From positions 1 to 55,930 of the forward strand of contig CALXXT010000080.1 of assembly GCA_944392755.1 (NCBI GenBank): a stretch of DNA of 55,930 nucleotides. Direction: 5' to 3'. The notes beneath the pieces are model-generated. The model searched no databases. It was not told the origin of the DNA and worked only from the letters and a program-made list of their open reading frames with translations. Made by a program: the position numbers and the translations under genes. The first letter of the stretch is position 1, and each line of letters starts with the position of its first letter. This document shows positions 9,358-18,115 of the stretch, one piece after another. The DNA is from an uncultured Sutterella sp. Lineage in GTDB: Bacteria; Pseudomonadota; Gammaproteobacteria; Burkholderiales; Burkholderiaceae_F.

Positions 9358-11738
9358 GGCTTCGTCCTCCCTTCCGAATTCAACGGCCGGCGCTCTTCGT
9401 CGAGGAGCGCCTCCAGAAAGCACGCGCCGTTCGCGCAGCGGAGCGCCGCGAATCGGGCGCCGCTCCAGCGCTCAGCCTCGCCCGAGGGGAAGAACCACCG
9501 CGAGGGAAGCCGCACTTCGTTCGTTCCGCGCCGCAGCGGCAGGCAGAGCGCCGCGTCGGCGGGACACGCCTCGTCGGCCGAGAGCGCCGTTTCGGCTCGA
9601 AGGAGACCCTCCTTCACGCGGAGCGCCGCACGCACGGGCGCCTCGCCCGACTCCGACGAAACTCGGGCGTCCGCGTAGCGGAGCGCCATGTAGTCGCCCA
9701 GAAGAATGTCCCGAGGATCGGACGGCTCGAGCCTCATCACGAAGCGCTCGCCCGACGCGGCGCCATAGGCGCAGAGTCCGCCCATCCCCGCCAGAGCGAG
9801 CGCCGCAAGCGCTGCGGCAGCGGCCGGCGCATGGCGAAGCCGCGAGCGCGCCGCTTCACCGAGCGAACCGCCCCATCCCGCCGCAAGCGCAGCGGCCGCA
9901 AAGGCCAGCGCAAGCCGCCCGTATTCCGCCGCGCCCTCAAGAAGCGCGCTCCTTCCGTCCCCGCTCGGCGCGAGCCAAACGACGACGGACGTGGCGAGGA
10001 ACACCGCCGCGAGCATGAGCGTTCGGCCGACGCCCGCGCGGCCTTCGCGCCGAAGGGCGGCGCAGGCGCCCGTGAGGACGCCCGCCCAGGCGAGCGCGCT
10101 CCAGGCGCCGAAAACCGAAGCGGCAGCGAGCGCCGCCAGGAGAACGCCGTGGCGCAGCGCCGCCGAGCGGCCCCCTCGGAGCCCCAACGCAAACGCCGCC
10201 AGAAGCACGGGCGCCGCGCACCAAGGCCGCAGAGCTTCGAGCCGCGCCGCCGCCTCGCTGCCGCCCGGCCCCAGAAGCGCGTCCGAACCGTCCCAAACCG
10301 CCATGGCTCCGATGAAGAGAAGCGCGCCCGCCGCACCTGCCGTAAAGCGCCGGGCAGCTTCGCGCACTGCGCCTCCAAAAGCATTCTCCGAGGTGAAGAG
10401 TCCGGCCGCCGCGTCCGCCGCGGCAAGGATCGACGCGGCCGCGGCGGACGCGGTCAGAAGCTCGGGCGCGAACCACGTGGGCAGCACGAGTCCGAGGGCA
10501 AGGCTTAAGCCCGAATTCCAGAGAAGCGCCCCCGCGAGGCCGATGCCCCCCAGGAGCGCCGCGGAGGCCATTCCGTCGATGGAGCCCGAAAGGACAAGCG
10601 CGGCGAATCCGGCCGCGGCGAGCAGAAAGGCGAGCGTCGGCCAAAATTCGGACCCCGGACGCCCCCATCCGCGGATCCGGCAGAGCAGTCCGCCCGCAAA
10701 GCCGAAGCCGAGGCCGAGAGCCGCCGTTTCCAAGGCGCTGAGCTCGAGCGCCGTGTCGGCGAGCCCGAGAAGGAACAGAATGAGCACGGAGGCGATGAGG
10801 TTGACGCAAGCCCTCGGGATCATGTCGAGAACGTCTTCGTCGCCCGCTTCTCCCCGGCCCGCGCGCGAAAGCCCCCAGAGGAAGGCCGCGTTCAAAAGCG
10901 TGCCGAAGCCGAGCGTCATGAAGTCGAGCGAAAATCCCCAGCGCTGCGCCGCCGCGGCATAGATGCCGTTCAGCCAAAGCGCGGCTCCGAAAAGCGCCGC
11001 GCAGCGAAGCGCCCGATCGCGAAGGAGCAGAAGCGCCGCCGCGCCCGCCGCAAAGAGCGCGCCGTACCCCGCGCAGATTCCGAAGTCCTGCGCGTCGACA
11101 GCCAGAAAAAGCGAGGGAAGCGCCGCGCAGAGCGCCGTGAAGACGGCCGTCGGCAAAAAGAGCGTCCCCCGCCCGCACCGCGAGAAGCGGCGCAGGGGCG
11201 CAAGGAGAACGAGCGCCGCGCAGGATAGCGACGCCGCCGGGAAAAGCCCCTCGAGAACGGCGTCGAATCCGCCTCCTTCCGGAAGGCCGAGAAAGACGAA
11301 CGCCGCCAAAAGAACCGCATACCAAACCCCGGCGAAGACCGCGCGCCGAAGCGCAAGGAGCGCAGGGAGGAGAACCGCCGCAGCCGCGGCGAAGAGCGCG
11401 CCCGCTCCAGCGCCCGTCTGCCAGGTCTGCCCCATGACGGCGAGAAGCGCGAGCACGCTCGCGGCGTAAAGGACGCCGGCCGCATCCGCCGCACGCGACT
11501 TCGACGGCCGCGCGGCGAGAACGCAGAGGAGCGCCGCCGCCCCCGCGTGGAGAAGACCGAAGAAGCCGAGCCGCAGGGCTTCGCCCCAGAGCGACCACTG
11601 GGAGGCCGCCAAACTCAGAAGAGCGCCCAAAGCCGCGGCCGACGCCCAGAACGTCCAGAGCCCCGCGTCGGCGAAAGGCGTCGGACGCGCCTTCTCCGGC
11701 GCCTTCTCTTCCGTCGTGTTCGTCTCGGCCTCGCTCAT
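9354..11738 (-). CDS. large GDYXXLXY-type membrane protein
   Basis: A 794-residue protein with a polar N-terminus (about 30 residues), some 18-20 hydrophobic segments, and a soluble C-terminal domain beginning with GDYMALRY at 681-688, the signature of GDYXXLXY proteins. The N-terminal membrane part resembles DUF2157/DUF4401 proteins, often encoded separately from the GDYXXLXY domain; here they appear fused. Function is unknown for the family. Its TGA overlaps the earP GTG by four bases, so both are translated from one mRNA. Confidence 0.8.
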   Translation of the reverse strand: MSEAETNTTEEKAPEKARPTPFADAGLWTFWASAAALGALLSLAASQWSLWGEALRLGFFGLLHAGAAALLCVLAARPSKSRAADAAGVLYAASVLALLAVMGQTWQTGAGAGALFAAAAAVLLPALLALRRAVFAGVWYAVLLAAFVFLGLPEGGGFDAVLEGLFPAASLSCAALVLLAPLRRFSRCGRGTLFLPTAVFTALCAALPSLFLAVDAQDFGICAGYGALFAAGAAALLLLRDRALRCAALFGAALWLNGIYAAAAQRWGFSLDFMTLGFGTLLNAAFLWGLSRAGRGEAGDEDVLDMIPRACVNLIASVLILFLLGLADTALELSALETAALGLGFGFAGGLLCRIRGWGRPGSEFWPTLAFLLAAAGFAALVLSGSIDGMASAALLGGIGLAGALLWNSGLSLALGLVLPTWFAPELLTASAAAASILAAADAAAGLFTSENAFGGAVREAARRFTAGAAGALLFIGAMAVWDGSDALLGPGGSEAAARLEALRPWCAAPVLLAAFALGLRGGRSAALRHGVLLAALAAASVFGAWSALAWAGVLTGACAALRREGRAGVGRTLMLAAVFLATSVVVWLAPSGDGRSALLEGAAEYGRLALAFAAAALAAGWGGSLGEAARSRLRHAPAAAAALAALALAGMGGLCAYGAASGERFVMRLEPSDPRDILLGDYMALRYADARVSSESGEAPVRAALRVKEGLLRAETALSADEACPADAALCLPLRRGTNEVRLPSRWFFPSGEAERWSGARFAALRCANGACFLEALLDEERRPLNSEGRTKP

Positions 11739-11771
11739 GGGACTGCATCCTCGTTCTTCAAGTCAACCGCT

Positions 11772-11849
11772 ATCCTACAGAAATTTTTCAAGAATGCCGC
11801 ATGGCTCTGCGGCGTCCGCTCGGCGCGGATACGGCTGTTTTGGTAGAAT
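11772..11849. promoter_or_regulatory. divergent promoter region between the GDYXXLXY gene and efp
   Basis: On the plus strand an extended -10 (TGGTAGAAT, hexamer 11844-11849) lies about 95 bases before the efp ATG. On the minus strand TGTAGGAT (hexamer 11772-11777) lies about 35 bases before the GDYXXLXY ATG. Neither has a good -35, so both calls rest on the extended -10 alone. Confidence 0.4.
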
Positions 11850-11944
11850 AGCCCGTTATCGAATTTTTCGAGCCTCTCGGAAGTGCGACGGCACGACGAG
11901 AAGCCCGCCAAACCCCTATTTCTCATTTCGAGGGAATTAAAGTC

Positions 11945-12502
11945 ATGAAAACCGCACAGGAACTGCGCGTCGGCAACGTCTTCATGGTCGGCAAGGATCC
12001 GATGGTCGTCGTGAAGGCCGAATACTCGAAGGGCGGCCGTGGCGCCTCCACCGTCAAGATGAAGATGAAGAACCTTCTGACGAATGCGACGACGGAAACG
12101 GTGTTCCGCGCCGACGACAAGTTCGAAGACCTCATCCTCGAACGCAAGGAAGTCACGTACTCCTACTTCGCCGATCCGCACTACGTTTGGATGGACGAAG
12201 AGTACAACCAGTACGAAGTGGACGCGGACGTCATGGCCGAAGCCCTCAAGTACCTTGAAGACGGCATGCCCGCCGAATGCGTCTTCTACGAAGGCCGTGC
12301 GATCTCGATCGAACTGCCGACGATCCTCGTGCGTGAAATCGCCTACACGGAACCGGCCGTCAAGGGCGATACGTCGGGCAAGGTCATGAAGCCGGCCAAG
12401 CTCAACACGGGCTATGAACTCGCCGTTCCGGCCTTCGTGAACACGGGCGACAAGATCGAAATCGACACGCGCACGGGCGAATACCGCAACCGCGTGAAGT
12501 AA
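11945..12502 (+). CDS. efp: translation elongation factor P
   Basis: A 185-residue EF-P that relieves ribosome stalling at polyproline. The modification loop reads SKGGRGAS with Arg32 at the tip, the residue rhamnosylated by EarP, in place of the lysine used by the EpmA pathway. Domain II and III sequences are typical, ending [16 protein letters not shown] precedes the ATG. A strong hairpin terminator follows. Confidence 0.97.
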   Translation: MKTAQELRVGNVFMVGKDPMVVVKAEYSKGGRGASTVKMKMKNLLTNATTETVFRADDKFEDLILERKEVTYSYFADPHYVWMDEEYNQYEVDADVMAEALKYLEDGMPAECVFYEGRAISIELPTILVREIAYTEPAVKGDTSGKVMKPAKLNTGYELAVPAFVNTGDKIEIDTRTGEYRNRVK

Positions 12503-12543
12503 TTCGGCCAGGTTGACGGAAAGCTTCGCGCTTTCCAAGCCTC

Positions 12544-12577
12544 AAAAGGCAGCGCATTTCCCGTGCGCTGCCTTTTT
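12544..12577 (+). terminator. intrinsic terminator after efp (probably bidirectional)
   Basis: AAAAGGCAGCGCA and TGCGCTGCCTTTT form a perfect stem (GC core 12548-12556 with 12564-12572) with a 7-base loop and a run of five T. The A-run on the other side gives the minus strand a T-run, so it could also stop transcription from the convergent deaminase gene. Confidence 0.88.
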
Positions 12578-12619
12578 CTTCATCTCCACTCCTCGAAGCG
12601 GGGCCGAATCCAAGCCGCC

Positions 12620-13036
12620 TCAAAGCTGAGTCACTTCGATCCCGGCGCGCCTCAGAAACTGAAGTCCCTCTTCGCTTCGGTAGAGCTCGTGATAGAAGAC
12701 CTGCGAAATGCCGCACTTCTGAATGAGAAGCGCGCAGTGAATGCAGGGACTGTGCGTGATGAAGATGGCCGCTCCCTTCGAGGAGTAGCCGTTCTCGCAG
12801 AGCTTCGCAATGGCGTTCAATTCCGCATGCTGAACCTCGGGTCGGGTAACGAGCTTTCCGTCAACCTCCATCTCGCAGCAGTTGTCGTATCCGGTCGGCA
12901 TGCCGTTCCACCCGAACGAGATGATCGAATGGTTCTTCACGATGACGCAGCCCACTTTCAGCCGCTTGGCGTAGCTGCGCTCGGCCGTAATCTGCGCGAT
13001 GCGCATGTACATCGCATTGTCTTTCTGGATGTCCAT
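12620..13036 (-). CDS. dCMP deaminase-like zinc deaminase
   Basis: A 138-residue cytidine/deoxycytidylate deaminase-family protein with the zinc and catalytic motif HAE at 70-72 and PCIHC with Cys98 and Cys101. The N-terminal part (VGCVIVKNHSIISFGWNG) matches dCMP deaminases, which make dUMP for thymidylate synthesis; ComEB proteins share this fold. The start is ATG 13036, preceded by GAAGAGA; a TTG six codons earlier is less likely. An extended -10, TGCTATCGT, lies at 13128-13136. Confidence 0.85.
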   Translation of the reverse strand: MDIQKDNAMYMRIAQITAERSYAKRLKVGCVIVKNHSIISFGWNGMPTGYDNCCEMEVDGKLVTRPEVQHAELNAIAKLCENGYSSKGAAIFITHSPCIHCALLIQKCGISQVFYHELYRSEEGLQFLRRAGIEVTQL

Positions 13037-13127
13037 CTGGCGTCTCTTCAGCAATGGTCAGTCGATCTTGCCTGCTTCATTCCAACGTTCTTCCGCGGTT
13101 TCAGGCGTCAACGACCCCCGGTCGAAA

Positions 13128-13136
13128 ACGATAGCA
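13128..13136 (-). promoter_or_regulatory. extended -10 of the deaminase gene
   Basis: Minus-strand TGCTATCGT, identical to the nonamer 34 bases before tadA (23236-23244). The shared nonamer suggests a common extended -10 form in this genome. No convincing -35 was seen. Confidence 0.4.
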
Positions 13137-14007
13137 TAGGCGCGATGGACGGCGAATCGGATTTCAGGCTTCCGAAGCGCAGGCGGACCCGCTCTCGAAG
13201 GAATGCCGTGGAACACTCGACGTTTTGCCCGACGAGCTCCGCCAAGTCCCAACATGCTGAATGTCGGCATGCTCAAATCGACGCCAAGGCGGTCTGTCCA
13301 ATTCGAACGGCGTTCCTTGCCGCCGCATTCCGGCGAAGAGAGCTCCGGAAAAAGCCCGACCGAACCCTAGGGATGCAGAGCGCCCAAATGCAGAATGGAA
13401 ATTGGGGAGGAGCTCTGAATTTTGGCTGACGGGACGAATCCCGGAAATTCGCTTTGGGTCGCCGTGGGGGAGGAGCCCATCAACCCGCCTGTTGCCGGAT
13501 GATCCGGTGCACCCTGACTTCACTGGGCCACGGCAACGCCTGCGGGAGATTATCCGAAAGCGCTGCGGCCGACGTCAATAAGGCCCATCCGCATTTTCAT
13601 GCACATGGGCATTCATCGCCGAATCGAACGAGGAACGCTCATGGAAGAACCGCCGCTTGGGAACCAACTGACGGGCGGTTCTTCAGCTTTGGGTGTTCCG
13701 TTGCCTGGCGGTCAGACGCCCCGGCCCTCCGGCGTGGTCCAAAGCCTTCTCCCGATTCTATGAGATTCGGCAGCCAGCCGTCATGCCCCTTGAGCTTGAC
13801 GCCGGATGCCCGCCCATGATCAAGCCTGCAGAACAGAAGTTCCACATTTCGATCCGAAAAATCCGGCGCCAGACAACAGTCCGGATGCACGACGCTTGCC
13901 CTCGCATCGGCTCATGCAATGCGCGCTGCAGGCATAACCGCCGGCAAGCGCTTGCGTCGAAGTCCCAAAAGCCTTTCCGGGGCGTCCGCAGAAGGTTCGC
14001 CCCGTCG
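13137..14007. other. about 870 bases without a recognisable gene
   Basis: Short frames exist on both strands but none has a recognisable motif, a good ribosome site or family-like composition. An 11-bp perfect inverted repeat (GAAGAACCGCC at 13644-13654 and GGCGGTTCTTC at 13674-13684, 19-base loop) could be a weak terminator or an element end. No transposase fragment could be identified. Confidence 0.5.
13644..13684. repeat. 11-bp inverted repeat in the gene-free stretch
   Basis: Perfect 11-bp arms separated by 19 bases, lacking a T-run on either strand. It lies about 320 bases beyond the MFS stop. Confidence 0.55.
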
Positions 14008-15585
14008 TCAGCGCTTCGGATAGAAGCGCGACGCGGCCGCCACGAGCACAAGCAGGCCTGCAACGAAGAAGAACGACATCTCGAGGCTCGTCGCCTGAGC
14101 GATCGCGCCGATCATCGCCGGACCCACGAGAATGCCGCTGTAGCCCACCGTCGTCACGGCGGCAAGCGCCGTGCTCACCGGCATGTCGCGCTGACGGCCC
14201 GCCTCCGAGAAGGTGATCGGCGTGATGTTCGAAGCGGCTAGGCCAAGCACGAAGAAGGCCGCGAAGGTGACGATCGGGTGACCGACGACGACGGCGGTCG
14301 CAAAAGCCGCCGCGCCGATAATGCCGCCCAAAAGCACCATGTTGCGCGAACCGACGCGCTCGGAGATCCGACCGCCGAAAAGACGCATGATCGTGAGGGC
14401 GAGAGAGAAGATGGCGTAGCCCATGCCGGCGTTTTCCATCGCCGCGCCCTGCACGTGTGTCAGGAGAAGTCCGCCCCAGTCGAGAATCGCGCCGTCGGCA
14501 AGGTACATCACGAAGACCACCGCTCCGTAGACGAGCACGATGCCGCGCGGAAGCGCGAAGCCCGAGCGCTTTTCCTTCTGCTTCGTCCGCCCGGCGGTGC
14601 CGAGAATCCACTCGCCCGCCTGGAGCCACATGAGCGAGAGGATCGACGTGAAGGCAATCACGCACGGGATGATCGGCAGCCCCATGTGGAGCATGGCCGA
14701 CATCGTCGTCGAGCCGAGAACGCCGCCGATCGGATAGAAGGCGTAGATGTTGGAGAGGACGGGACGGCCCGCCTTCTTGTCGACCTCGACGGCGTGCACG
14801 CTCATCGCGACGTCCATGATCCCGAAGGCCCCGCCGAATCCGAGGAGGAGAACCGCCGTGAATCCCGCATCATGCGAAGCGGGCAGCATCGCGCAGAAGC
14901 TCGTCGTGATCGGCACGGACCACTTCAGAACGCGCCGGCAGCCGTACTTCGAGACGATTCCGCCCGAGAGCGGCATGGTGAGCAGAGCGCCGAGGCCGAG
15001 GCAGAGGAGGAGCGCGCCCATTTCGCCTTCGTTGAGGCCAAGGTCGGTCTTCACGTAGGGAACGAGCGTCGCCCAGACGGCAAGCACGAAGCCGGCGAGC
15101 GCAAAGCAAAGGCAGGTCGCCATGTGGGGCTTCGAAACCCGACGCTGCTTCAAGGGCTTCGCCGGCTCCTTGTTCGTGCTCGTTTCGCCGCCGAGTCCGA
15201 AGGGTGCGGCTTCGGCCGAGGGCGAGCGCCGGCGCGCCTTCTCGCCCGCCGCAGGACCGGCGGCCGGCTTTGAAGCGGGGCGTTCGGCCCGAGCGGCGCC
15301 CTTCTTCTCAAAAAAGATCCGCATGCGCGCGAGGAACCCGCCCCCCTTGCGCTTCGGGGACGGCGCTTCGTCCTCATGGCCCGGAGCGGCTTCCCCCTGC
15401 GTCCGAACGCCCGCCTCGAAGGCGGGCTCCGCTTCATCCCGATGCGCCGATCCGCCGGCATCGGCGGCCTTGTCTTCGCCGCGCACCACGGCGTCGGACT
15501 TCTCGGCGGACGCCTCGGCAGACGGAAGAGGCGCCTCAGCCGATTCCCCGGAGGTCTCGTCGTACTTCTTCACTTCTTCCTGCAT
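14008..15585 (-). CDS. MFS transporter with a long hydrophilic N-terminal extension
   Basis: A 525-residue protein. Residues 154-525 form a 12-span major facilitator transporter resembling the YbjJ/fucose-permease-like group (LVPYVKTDLGLNEGEMGALL, then GGIVSKYGCRRVL in the 2-3 loop). The first 153 residues are charged and low complexity, rich in Ala, Glu, Lys and Pro, which is unusual. The inner ATG (MATCLC) lacks a ribosome site, and the upstream ATG has only a weak one (GGCGG). Substrate unknown. Confidence 0.8.
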   Translation of the reverse strand: MQEEVKKYDETSGESAEAPLPSAEASAEKSDAVVRGEDKAADAGGSAHRDEAEPAFEAGVRTQGEAAPGHEDEAPSPKRKGGGFLARMRIFFEKKGAARAERPASKPAAGPAAGEKARRRSPSAEAAPFGLGGETSTNKEPAKPLKQRRVSKPHMATCLCFALAGFVLAVWATLVPYVKTDLGLNEGEMGALLLCLGLGALLTMPLSGGIVSKYGCRRVLKWSVPITTSFCAMLPASHDAGFTAVLLLGFGGAFGIMDVAMSVHAVEVDKKAGRPVLSNIYAFYPIGGVLGSTTMSAMLHMGLPIIPCVIAFTSILSLMWLQAGEWILGTAGRTKQKEKRSGFALPRGIVLVYGAVVFVMYLADGAILDWGGLLLTHVQGAAMENAGMGYAIFSLALTIMRLFGGRISERVGSRNMVLLGGIIGAAAFATAVVVGHPIVTFAAFFVLGLAASNITPITFSEAGRQRDMPVSTALAAVTTVGYSGILVGPAMIGAIAQATSLEMSFFFVAGLLVLVAAASRFYPKR

Positions 15586-15658
15586 GCTTCACCGCCTGCG
15601 GACGCTCCCGTCCGCGTAAAATTCCATCTTCGGCGCCCGGCTCTTCGCTGCGCGTCGG

Positions 15659-15686
15659 TCGACAATCGTACAAAAATCCTTATTTT
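15659..15686 (+). promoter_or_regulatory. promoter of the small cysteine-rich gene
   Basis: TCGACA at 15659-15664 and TATTTT at 15681-15686 with a 16-base spacer, 28 bases before the ATG. A GGAG ribosome site lies between. Confidence 0.45.
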
Positions 15687-15714
15687 AGCGTTTCCGCAAA
15701 GGAGCCTCATCGAC

Positions 15715-16110
15715 ATGGCCGACGCAACGGCGCGACGCCCCGACCGCATGCGGCGTCTTGAAACGATTCCGCAGCTGAAGAGCGAAGCCGAAACGCTCTC
15801 GCTCATGACTCGGCGCTACTGCCGCGCCTTCCACGGCACGCCCGACGGCCTGCTCTGCCCGGCCTGCGCGGAATTTCTCGCCTACGCCCTCAGGCGCCTC
15901 GCCTCCTGCCCCTACGGTGCGGACAAGCCCGTCTGCGCCAAGTGCCGCATCCACTGCTACCGCGCCGCCGAAAAGGAGACCGCCCGGCGCATCATGCGCT
16001 GGTCGGGCCCGCGCCTTCTCTTCTGGCGCCCCAAGCTCGTCTGGCTCCATCTGCTGCAGTCGCGCCGCCCGGCCCCCGAAAAGCCGCGCAACCGGAACCG
16101 CAATCCGTGA
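15715..16110 (+). CDS. nitrous-oxide-stimulated-promoter family protein
   Basis: A 131-residue cysteine-rich cytoplasmic protein. The conserved core reads MTRRYCRAFHG, then LCPACAEFLAYALRRLASCPYG, then KPVCAKCRIHCY, giving Cys48, 51, 65, 74, 77 and 81, a likely metal-binding set. This matches the small family annotated as nitrous oxide-stimulated promoter proteins; its biochemical role is not known. AAAGGAG precedes the ATG at 15715, which rules out a longer frame starting at 15376. Confidence 0.8.
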   Translation: MADATARRPDRMRRLETIPQLKSEAETLSLMTRRYCRAFHGTPDGLLCPACAEFLAYALRRLASCPYGADKPVCAKCRIHCYRAAEKETARRIMRWSGPRLLFWRPKLVWLHLLQSRRPAPEKPRNRNRNP

Positions 16111-16185
16111 CGGCCGCCATTTGAAACAGAATGTAACCTGATCGGGCGAAATTCGAAATTCTTCTATAAAATGCTGAAAGTTTAA

Positions 16186-16220
16186 GCCGCGAAAACGCAA
16201 AACTGCGTTCGCGGCCTTTT
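16186..16220 (+). terminator. hairpin terminator after the cysteine-rich gene
   Basis: GCCGCG/CGCGGC and AACGCA/TGCGTT pair with a two-base bulge (16186-16215), followed by CTTTT. An AT-rich TATAAAATG lies at 16165-16173 just upstream, so the hairpin could instead be a short leader attenuator of the downstream amidohydrolase. Confidence 0.6.
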
Positions 16221-16295
16221 CATAACTGTAACCGCATTCCGTTGTTCGCTCGACTCCCGCCCTCGAGGCTTCGGAGCGAGTAAGGAGATTTCGTC

Positions 16296-17294
16296 GTGCC
16301 CGTGAACGAAAACACCAACGCCCTGACGATCCGCGACATGATCGAACCCGCCATCATGGCCGCGGGCGGATGGGTCAACACGCATGCCCACGCCGACCGA
16401 GCCTACACGCTGAGCCCGGACGTCCTCGAGATGCGCCGCACCTGCACGCTGCAGCAGAAGTGGGACGCGCTCGACCGGCTCAAGCGCGAATCGACCGAAG
16501 AGGACTTCTACCGCCGCTTTTCCCTCTTCTTCGAAAACCAGATCGCCCAGGGCGTGACCGCGCTCGCCACCTTCGTCGACATCGACCCCCAGTCTGAAGA
16601 CCGCGCGATCAAGGCGGGCATCCGCGCCCGCGAGCACTACAAGGATCAGCTCACGGTGAAGTTCGCCAACCAGACGCTCAAGGGCGTGATCGACCCCGAA
16701 GCGCGGCGCTGGTTCGACATCGGCGCCGAGATGGTCGACATCATCGGCGCGCTTCCGAAGCGCGACGAGCGCGACTACGGCAAGGGCGACGAAGCCTTCG
16801 ACATCATCCTCGGCACGGCCAAGGCGATGGGCAAGATGGTGCACGTGCACGTCGACCAGTTCAACGAATCGCTCGAGTACGAAACCGAGCAGCTCTGCGA
16901 GAAGACGATCGAGCACGGCATGCAGGGCCGCGTCGTCGCCATTCACGGGATCTCGATTGCCGCGCACTCGCTCGCCTACCGCAACCGCCTCTACGCGCTC
17001 ATGAAGAAGGCCGAAGTCATGATGATCGCCTGCCCGACCGCGTGGATCGACACGCCGCGCTCCGAAGTGATCGGCCCGATGCACAACTCCATGACGCCGG
17101 TCGACGAGCTCGTCCCGGCGGGCATCACGGTCGCGCTCGGCACGGACAACGTCTGCGACGCGATGGTGCCCTGGAACACGGGCGACATGTGGCACGAAAT
17201 GACGACGCTCGCCACGGGCTGCCGCTTCGACTACTTCGACGAACTCGTCAAGATCGCCACGGTGAACGGCCGCAAGGCGATCGGCATCGACTGA
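16296..17294 (+). CDS. cytosine-deaminase-like amidohydrolase
   Basis: A 332-residue metal-dependent amidohydrolase with the CodA layout: HAHAD (His30, His32), HVDQF (His185, Asp187), AIHGIS (His217) and GTDNVCDA (Asp284). By motif comparison with E. coli CodA, the Glu after HCD that acts in catalysis is Gln188 here, so cytosine may not be the substrate. It is shorter than CodA at the N-terminus. GTG start with AAGGAG 8 bases before. Followed after 23 bases by an orotate phosphoribosyltransferase gene, suggesting a role in pyrimidine or related ring metabolism. Confidence 0.82.
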   Translation: MPVNENTNALTIRDMIEPAIMAAGGWVNTHAHADRAYTLSPDVLEMRRTCTLQQKWDALDRLKRESTEEDFYRRFSLFFENQIAQGVTALATFVDIDPQSEDRAIKAGIRAREHYKDQLTVKFANQTLKGVIDPEARRWFDIGAEMVDIIGALPKRDERDYGKGDEAFDIILGTAKAMGKMVHVHVDQFNESLEYETEQLCEKTIEHGMQGRVVAIHGISIAAHSLAYRNRLYALMKKAEVMMIACPTAWIDTPRSEVIGPMHNSMTPVDELVPAGITVALGTDNVCDAMVPWNTGDMWHEMTTLATGCRFDYFDELVKIATVNGRKAIGID

Positions 17295-17317
17295 ACCCCT
17301 GCGCAGAAGGAATCATC

Positions 17318-17992
17318 ATGTTCGAATCCCGCATTGCTGAAGACATTCTGGCCGAACACCTCGTGCGCCGCGGCGCGGTGTCCTTTCTCCTCGAGTCGCC
17401 CATGCGCCTCAAGTCGGGCCTCGTGACGCCCATCTACGTCGACAACCGCAAGCTCACGGCCTATCCCGACGCGTGGCGCGACATCGTCGAAACGGCCGCC
17501 TCGCGCATCCACCAGCTCGAACTCGAATTCGACGTCGTCGCCGGCGTCGAAGGCGCGGGCGTCTCCCACGCGGCCGCCCTCGCCTACCGCCTCGGCAAGC
17601 CCTCGATCTTCGTCCGCCAGCAGCCGAAGACCTACGGCAACCGCAGCCGCGTCGAAGGCGCCGACGTGAAGGGCAAGCGCGTCCTCATCATCGAAGACCA
17701 CATCTCGACGGGCCTCTCGCTCCTCTCGGCCATCGAGGGCCTCAAGTCGGAGGGCGCCATCGTCACGGACTGCCTGGCGATCACCTCCTTCGGCATGGAC
17801 GAGACGCGCAACCTCTTCCGTCAGGAGAACGTCGTCTGCCACGAGCTGCTCTCCTTCAAGAAGGTGCTCGACAAGGCGGTCGAGCTTGGCGACCTCTCGG
17901 CCGAGAATCAGCCGATTCTCGTCGACTGGCTCGAAAATCCGTGGACCTGGGCCGCGCGCCACCACATCCTGCCGAACGACAACGAAAACTAA
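17318..17992 (+). CDS. pyrE: orotate phosphoribosyltransferase-like protein
   Basis: A 224-residue type I phosphoribosyltransferase. The PRPP motif VLIIEDHISTG lies at 122-132, and the flexible catalytic loop has RQQPKTYGNRSRVEG (100-114, Lys104). KSGLVTPIYVDNRKL near the N-terminus resembles the orotate-site region. It would convert orotate and PRPP to OMP. Its place behind a deaminase-like amidohydrolase, and divergence from the E. coli PyrE sequence, leave open a salvage substrate. A longer frame begins at 17042 but overlaps the upstream gene. Confidence 0.82.
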   Translation: MFESRIAEDILAEHLVRRGAVSFLLESPMRLKSGLVTPIYVDNRKLTAYPDAWRDIVETAASRIHQLELEFDVVAGVEGAGVSHAAALAYRLGKPSIFVRQQPKTYGNRSRVEGADVKGKRVLIIEDHISTGLSLLSAIEGLKSEGAIVTDCLAITSFGMDETRNLFRQENVVCHELLSFKKVLDKAVELGDLSAENQPILVDWLENPWTWAARHHILPNDNEN

Positions 17993-18115
17993 GCCGAGCC
18001 GCCAAATCCGCTCCGGTTCGGAACGCTCGACCTGCAGGCGCCGCACGATTCCTTCGCGCGGCGCCTTCTTTCGATTTTGCGGCTGCCGCCTCCAGACGCC
18101 GCTACAATGCGCGTT

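Noticed and set aside
9937-11748. 603-codon minus-strand frame overlapping the GDYXXLXY gene
   Set aside because: Out-of-frame reading of the same DNA, Arg/Gly-rich with no motif; the in-frame reading has membrane spans and the GDYXXLXY motif.
13058-13276. 72-codon minus-strand frame before the deaminase gene
   Set aside because: Its end looked gene-like, but it overlaps the likely promoter, has no ribosome site and matches no family I know.
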